Shown one piece after another: positions 34,575 to 37,729 of a DNA stretch of 37,729 bases. Source of the DNA: Flavobacterium sp. (GTDB taxonomy: Bacteria; Bacteroidota; Bacteroidia; Flavobacteriales; Flavobacteriaceae); contig NZ_JAQVCH010000026.1 of assembly GCF_028689845.1 (NCBI RefSeq), positions 1-37,729 on the forward strand, in the 5' to 3' direction. The notes beneath the pieces were generated by a model, which worked only from the letters and a program-made list of their open reading frames with translations, made no database searches and was not told the DNA's origin. Each line of letters starts with the position of its first letter. Positions within the stretch are counted from its first letter, which is position 1. Position numbers and translations under genes: made by a program.

Positions 34575-35489
34575 ATGAAAAGAAGAGAATTTATAAAAAA
34601 TACCGCGGCTACTAGTGCTTTAGTTGGCTTATCAGGAATTCCGCTAACCAGTTTTGAAACTAGTAAAACCAGGCATTTAACGGTTTTACACACGAACGAT
34701 GTGCACAGTCATATTGACTCTTTTCCGGCAGATCATCCAAAATATGCTAACCAAGCTGGCATTGTAAAAAGAAGCGTTTTAATTGAAAAAATTCGAAAAG
34801 AAAATTCAAATGTACTATTACTTGATGCAGGGGATAGTTTTCAGGGAACTCCCTATTTTAATTATTATGGCGGAGAATTAGAATTTAAATTAATGTCTAA
34901 ATTAGGCTATGAAGCTACCACCATCGGCAATCATGAATTTGATAATGGCATAGAGGGTTTAGCCGCTCAGATGCCTCATGCAGATTTCAAAATACTTTCT
35001 GCTAATTATAATTTTGAAAAAACGATCATGCATGGTTTTGTTAAACCGTATCAGATTTTTTATAAAAACGGAATAAAAGTTGGTGTTTTTGGACTTGGCG
35101 TAGAATTAGCAGGTTTGGTAGACAAAAAAATGTATAAAGAAACCCTATACCTCGACCCCGTAGAAATTTCATTAGACGTTGTAAAGAAACTTAAACACGA
35201 AGAAAAATGTGATTTAATTATTTGTCTATCACATCTTGGTTATGCTTATAAAAATGAACCTACTAAAATTTGTGATGTTAAATTAGCAGGACTTACGCGA
35301 GATATTGACCTAATCATTGGCGGTCATACCCACACTTTTTTAGAAAAACCAACTGTTTTAAAAAACCTCGACAACAAAGATGTTTTAGTGAATCAAGTAG
35401 GTTGCTACGGAATTAATTTAGGCCGCATCGATTTTTATTTTGATACCGATTCCTCTATGGTTTCCAACGGCAAATCAATTACTGTTTGA
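34575..35489 (+). CDS. Metallophosphatase domain of a 5'-nucleotidase (YfkN-like)
   Basis: The 304-residue product holds the catalytic calcineurin-like domain. Metal ligands are clear: Asp42 and His44 (TNDVHSH), Asp87 (DAGDSFQGTP), Asn119 and His120 (GNHEF) and the GGHTH motif (about 246-250). The N-terminus MKRREFIKNTAATSALVGL looks like a Tat-type signal with an Arg pair, which is common for metallophosphatases. It lacks the C-terminal domain that the preceding gene provides, giving the reverse gene order to the usual single-chain enzyme. Its 3' end overlaps the convergent membrane-protein gene by 55 bp. Confidence 0.9.
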   Translation: MKRREFIKNTAATSALVGLSGIPLTSFETSKTRHLTVLHTNDVHSHIDSFPADHPKYANQAGIVKRSVLIEKIRKENSNVLLLDAGDSFQGTPYFNYYGGELEFKLMSKLGYEATTIGNHEFDNGIEGLAAQMPHADFKILSANYNFEKTIMHGFVKPYQIFYKNGIKVGVFGLGVELAGLVDKKMYKETLYLDPVEISLDVVKKLKHEEKCDLIICLSHLGYAYKNEPTKICDVKLAGLTRDIDLIIGGHTHTFLEKPTVLKNLDNKDVLVNQVGCYGINLGRIDFYFDTDSSMVSNGKSITV

Positions 35490-36145
35490 TGTTCAGACAA
35501 AATCATATACCGCAGAAATAAATATTGTCCTATAAAAAACGTAACACTTCGAAGCGGCTTAAAAAGCTCAATTTCAATATAATAACGTTCTATTATAAAC
35601 ACAAAAATCATAATAGTAAAAAACAGCACGCTTGTTAAAAGCCAAATATTTTTAACATCATCTTCCAAAATATAGTTAGAAACCACTACACCAGCCATCA
35701 ACGATATTAACAAAACATGAATAATTGCAGGGTAAAAATTATGACCTAAAGAAGAATGGGTCAGAAATACAACATATAATAAAAAAGCAAAAAAAGGAAC
35801 AGAGCCTAAAAAAACAGGAATTACTCGAATCGTTTTTGATTTTTTAAAAATAATATCAATCATTAAAACCCTATAGATAATAAAGAATAAACCTGCTGCC
35901 AACACACCAGTCTCCGATTGATTAAAAAAAAACAACAAGACAGATATAAAGCAAGACAGTAATGAATATAAATATATTTTATCCTTTTTATTGGAATTTA
36001 AAAGATAAATTCCAACGATTAAAACCATACATAAAACTCGGCTAATGCACGTTAATAATTCTGTATTATAGTAAACTGAAACGGCCAAAAAAACCACTAG
36101 AACAAAATAAAATACACTCAGCAAATCAGTAATTTTTTTGGTCAT
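35435..36145 (-). CDS. Integral membrane protein, YhhN-like paralog 3
   Basis: The 235-residue product has about seven hydrophobic helices and belongs with the two genes upstream: all share ILLxxNK or xSAK early, a YHPxIIH or similar middle block, a GxxxxNYxLE(D/S) motif (here VVSNYILEDD), xxxLLTSxLFF and a C-terminal FxPLRxxxF segment. The general plan resembles YhhN/TMEM86-type membrane proteins, but the acidic residues typical of active lysoplasmalogenases are not evident, so the family assignment is tentative. It is the last gene of a three-gene array (14 nt after the middle copy). Its 3' end overlaps the metallophosphatase gene. Confidence 0.7.
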   Translation of the reverse strand: MTKKITDLLSVFYFVLVVFLAVSVYYNTELLTCISRVLCMVLIVGIYLLNSNKKDKIYLYSLLSCFISVLLFFFNQSETGVLAAGLFFIIYRVLMIDIIFKKSKTIRVIPVFLGSVPFFAFLLYVVFLTHSSLGHNFYPAIIHVLLISLMAGVVVSNYILEDDVKNIWLLTSVLFFTIMIFVFIIERYYIEIELFKPLRSVTFFIGQYLFLRYMILSEHQTVIDLPLETIEESVSK

Positions 36146-36159
36146 TCTTATAATTAAAT

Positions 36160-36849
36160 TTATGAATTAAATTCCTCACGTTCGTTTTCTGTCAACAAAA
36201 GATACATACAAAAAAAATAATGTGCTGCCATTAAAACAATTACTCGCAAGGGCTCAAAAATCCTAATATAAAGAAAATAATTCTGAATCACAAATAACAA
36301 CACCAAAAAAGTATACAGTAATGTGCTCGTTAATAATGAAATATGTTTAAAATTAGATTCTAATAAATAATTAGTCAAACTCATTCCCCCTAAAATAGAA
36401 ACCAAAATAATATTGATTAATCCCGAAAAAAAACTATCTCCCAATGAATCTTCAATTAAAATAATGAAATACAGCAATGGAAATAGAAAAAAAATACTTC
36501 CAATAATCACTGAAAAAAAAGTTAGTTTAGGCGAATTTTTCATGACAAGATACAAAGTGATAATACGATAAACCAAAAAGGCAATTAATCCATATTTTAA
36601 AAAAACCAAGTCTTTTGGAATGAATAAAACGTTAGAAATAGTCGCCATTAATAAGGAAAATAAATATAACTTATTCTTTGATTTTGAAGTAATAAAATAC
36701 AAAACCATCAAAGTTGGAATACAAATCATTCGCAAAACATATTCTCCCGTTTCTAATTTTAGATAAGCTACAACCGCTAATATCAATATAATTAAGCCGT
36801 ATACTAAGCTTAAACTTTTAAAATTTTTATTATTGAGTATACTATTCAT
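36160..36849 (-). CDS. Integral membrane protein, YhhN-like paralog 2
   Basis: The 229-residue product is the middle of three tandem paralogs, with about seven transmembrane helices. Shared features with its neighbours include an early YLKLE/YVLRMICIPTLMVLYF segment, NVLFIPKDLVFL(K)YGLIAFLVYRIITLYLV, SLGDSFFSGLINIILVSILGGMSLTNYLLES and LLTSTLLYTFLVLLFVIQNYFLYIRIFEPLRVIVL. The shared NVLFIPxD and GLIAFxxxRIIxxYxxx blocks are the strongest resemblance between copies 1 and 2. It starts one base after the stop of copy 1, so translation is coupled. Function is unknown. Confidence 0.72.
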   Translation of the reverse strand: MNSILNNKNFKSLSLVYGLIILILAVVAYLKLETGEYVLRMICIPTLMVLYFITSKSKNKLYLFSLLMATISNVLFIPKDLVFLKYGLIAFLVYRIITLYLVMKNSPKLTFFSVIIGSIFFLFPLLYFIILIEDSLGDSFFSGLINIILVSILGGMSLTNYLLESNFKHISLLTSTLLYTFLVLLFVIQNYFLYIRIFEPLRVIVLMAAHYFFCMYLLLTENEREEFNS

Positions 36850-36850
36850 A

Positions 36851-37528
36851 TTAGTTAACTAAAATAGAAGATTGACTATTTGTTTCATTTGCCAAAACAA
36901 ATTTATAGAAAGAATAGTAAGCAAATGTATTCAAAGTCATGGCAATTGGTCTAAAAATATTTAATGATATATAAAATTTTTCAATAAAGATTAAAAAATG
37001 AAGACTTACAAAAAACAATACACAAATGGTGAGCCACATACTTCGATTATTTTCATTCAACACATAATTGGCTAACGCAAATCCACCCATCAAGGAAATT
37101 AAAATATTATGTAAAATCATAATATAAAAAACTTCTTTAGACAGCAAATCGGTATCAATAAAAATGTAGAAAAAAATCAGAAAAAACGGAACTGAAGCCA
37201 ATAAAATGGGAAGAATATCTTTAATTTTTGTAAGTTTAATAATATAATAAATATTTATTATTCGATGAATAACAAAAGCAATTAAACCTAAAAAAATAAA
37301 CTGAATATCGTTTGGAATAAATAACACATTCGTTAGCAAGGAAGTACTAATAGTTAAGAAAAAAAGCACTTCGCGTTTAGCAGAAGTTACCCAATACAAT
37401 GCCATTAAAACAACAGAAATAGTAGGTTTAAAAACATATATCAAAGGCAAGAACCTGAAATATTCTGAGATAATTTCAGTTAGTGCTACAAGAAACAGAA
37501 GAACCGTTAATTGATTTTCTCTTTTCAT
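36851..37528 (-). CDS. Integral membrane protein, YhhN-like paralog 1
   Basis: The 225-residue product is the first gene of the array and the closest to the IS256-type end. It is a polytopic membrane protein (FKPTISVVLMALYWVTSAKR, NVLFIPNDIQFIFLGLIAFVIHRIINIYYI, ILISLMGGFALANYVLNENN and FIEKFYISLNIFRPIAMTL are visible). No signal peptide is present. It resembles YhhN in general layout but without an obvious GD-type catalytic motif. No clear promoter was found in the 80 nt between this gene and the IS end, which leaves its transcription unexplained. Confidence 0.72.
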   Translation of the reverse strand: MKRENQLTVLLFLVALTEIISEYFRFLPLIYVFKPTISVVLMALYWVTSAKREVLFFLTISTSLLTNVLFIPNDIQFIFLGLIAFVIHRIINIYYIIKLTKIKDILPILLASVPFFLIFFYIFIDTDLLSKEVFYIMILHNILISLMGGFALANYVLNENNRSMWLTICVLFFVSLHFLIFIEKFYISLNIFRPIAMTLNTFAYYSFYKFVLANETNSQSSILVN

Positions 37529-37605
37529 CCATAAAAATTTCAGAATAAAGTTATAAAATAAAAGATGAATTCCTAAAATTTGATTCTATTTTTAAAAAAA
37601 TAAAA

Positions 37606-37729
37606 GACACTATCCCACAAAGTGTGTAAGTTAAAAAGTTAGGCTTGGATTTATAATCTGAGCCTTTTGTCAAATATAAGATTAAATTGGTTTAAAACAA
37701 TCCCCCAATTTCTAATTGGCATTGACCAT
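37606..37729 (-). mobile_element. IS256-family insertion sequence, one end
   Basis: GACACTATCCCACAAAG (from 37606) followed by TGTGTAAG fits the terminal inverted repeats of IS256-family elements, whose ends often read as a TCCCA..GTGTGTAAG pattern. It lies 41 nt outside the transposase stop codon. The other end, and any 8-bp target duplication, are outside the window. The exact outermost base is uncertain by a few positions. Confidence 0.7.
37651..37729 (-). CDS. IS256-family transposase, C-terminal fragment
   Basis: Reading the minus strand from the window edge gives WSMPIRNWGIVLNQ and then FNLIFDKRLRL before a TAA stop at 37651-37653. A W-x5-NW-G-x2-xNQ-x5-F-xxR-x end is the typical tail of IS256 (mutator-type) transposases. 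Only 26 codons are visible; the catalytic DDE domain lies outside the window. Confidence 0.8.
   Translation of the reverse strand, partial: WSMPIRNWGIVLNQFNLIFDKRLRL

Noticed and set aside
1..37729. CRISPR array, toxin-antitoxin, restriction or other defence system
   Set aside because: No regularly spaced repeats and no gene with matching motifs were found on either strand.

Overview
The window is AT-rich chromosomal DNA from a member of the Bacteroidota, almost certainly a Flavobacterium-like flavobacterium. The evidence is the two large secreted proteins with type IX secretion (T9SS) C-terminal sorting domains, several promoters of the Bacteroidota form TTG-N17-23-TAnnTTTG, very low GC, and many genes whose families are typical of Flavobacteriaceae (DUF4835/PorD, DUF6913, a split 5'-nucleotidase). 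Most of the window is ordinary core genome. Both ends run into insertion sequences: the N-terminus of an IS1595-type transposase at the left edge and the C-terminus plus one end of an IS256-type element at the right edge.

Layout. 1-2.5 kb: IS remnant, a strong palindrome of unknown role, and a P1B-type heavy-metal ATPase. 2.7-5.3 kb: tRNA-Pro(GGG) with its own promoter and terminator, a lipoprotein subtilase and an OmpW-type porin, all on the minus strand. 5.4-12.8 kb: smpB, a lipoprotein, pcm (minus), then a plus-strand run of a Gfo/Idh/MocA oxidoreductase, 3-hydroxyacyl-CoA dehydrogenase, DUF1015, a YggS-type PLP protein and a DnaQ-type exonuclease fused to a GIY-YIG nuclease. 12.9-16 kb: a 1011-residue T9SS cargo protein. 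16.4-18.9 kb: voltage-gated-type K+ channel, miaA, acyl-ACP thioesterase. 19-23 kb (minus): glycosyltransferase, coaE, sensor kinase and response regulator. 23-25.7 kb: a second T9SS cargo protein. 25.8-33.7 kb (minus): DUF6913-dapA-ferritin as one unit, and bamD-rpoZ-coaBC-porD-recN-fabI as another. 33.8-37.5 kb: the two halves of a 5'-nucleotidase as separate genes, converging on three tandem paralogous membrane proteins.

Functional threads. Envelope biogenesis recurs: BamD (outer-membrane protein assembly), PorD (T9SS), two T9SS substrates, an OmpW barrel and several lipoproteins. CoA and fatty-acid metabolism also recurs: coaE, coaBC, fabI, thioesterase and hydroxyacyl-CoA dehydrogenase. 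Intrinsic terminators are strong and many separate the minus-strand units.

I did not find a CRISPR array, phage, toxin-antitoxin, restriction or other obvious defence system. The observations most worth a second look are the three tandem divergent membrane-protein paralogs next to the right-hand IS, the channel with a C-terminal zinc ribbon coupled to miaA, the subtilase that lacks the usual oxyanion Asn, the exonuclease/GIY-YIG fusion and the unexplained 19-bp-arm palindrome near the left edge. Function calls rest on motif recognition by eye; no database search was run.
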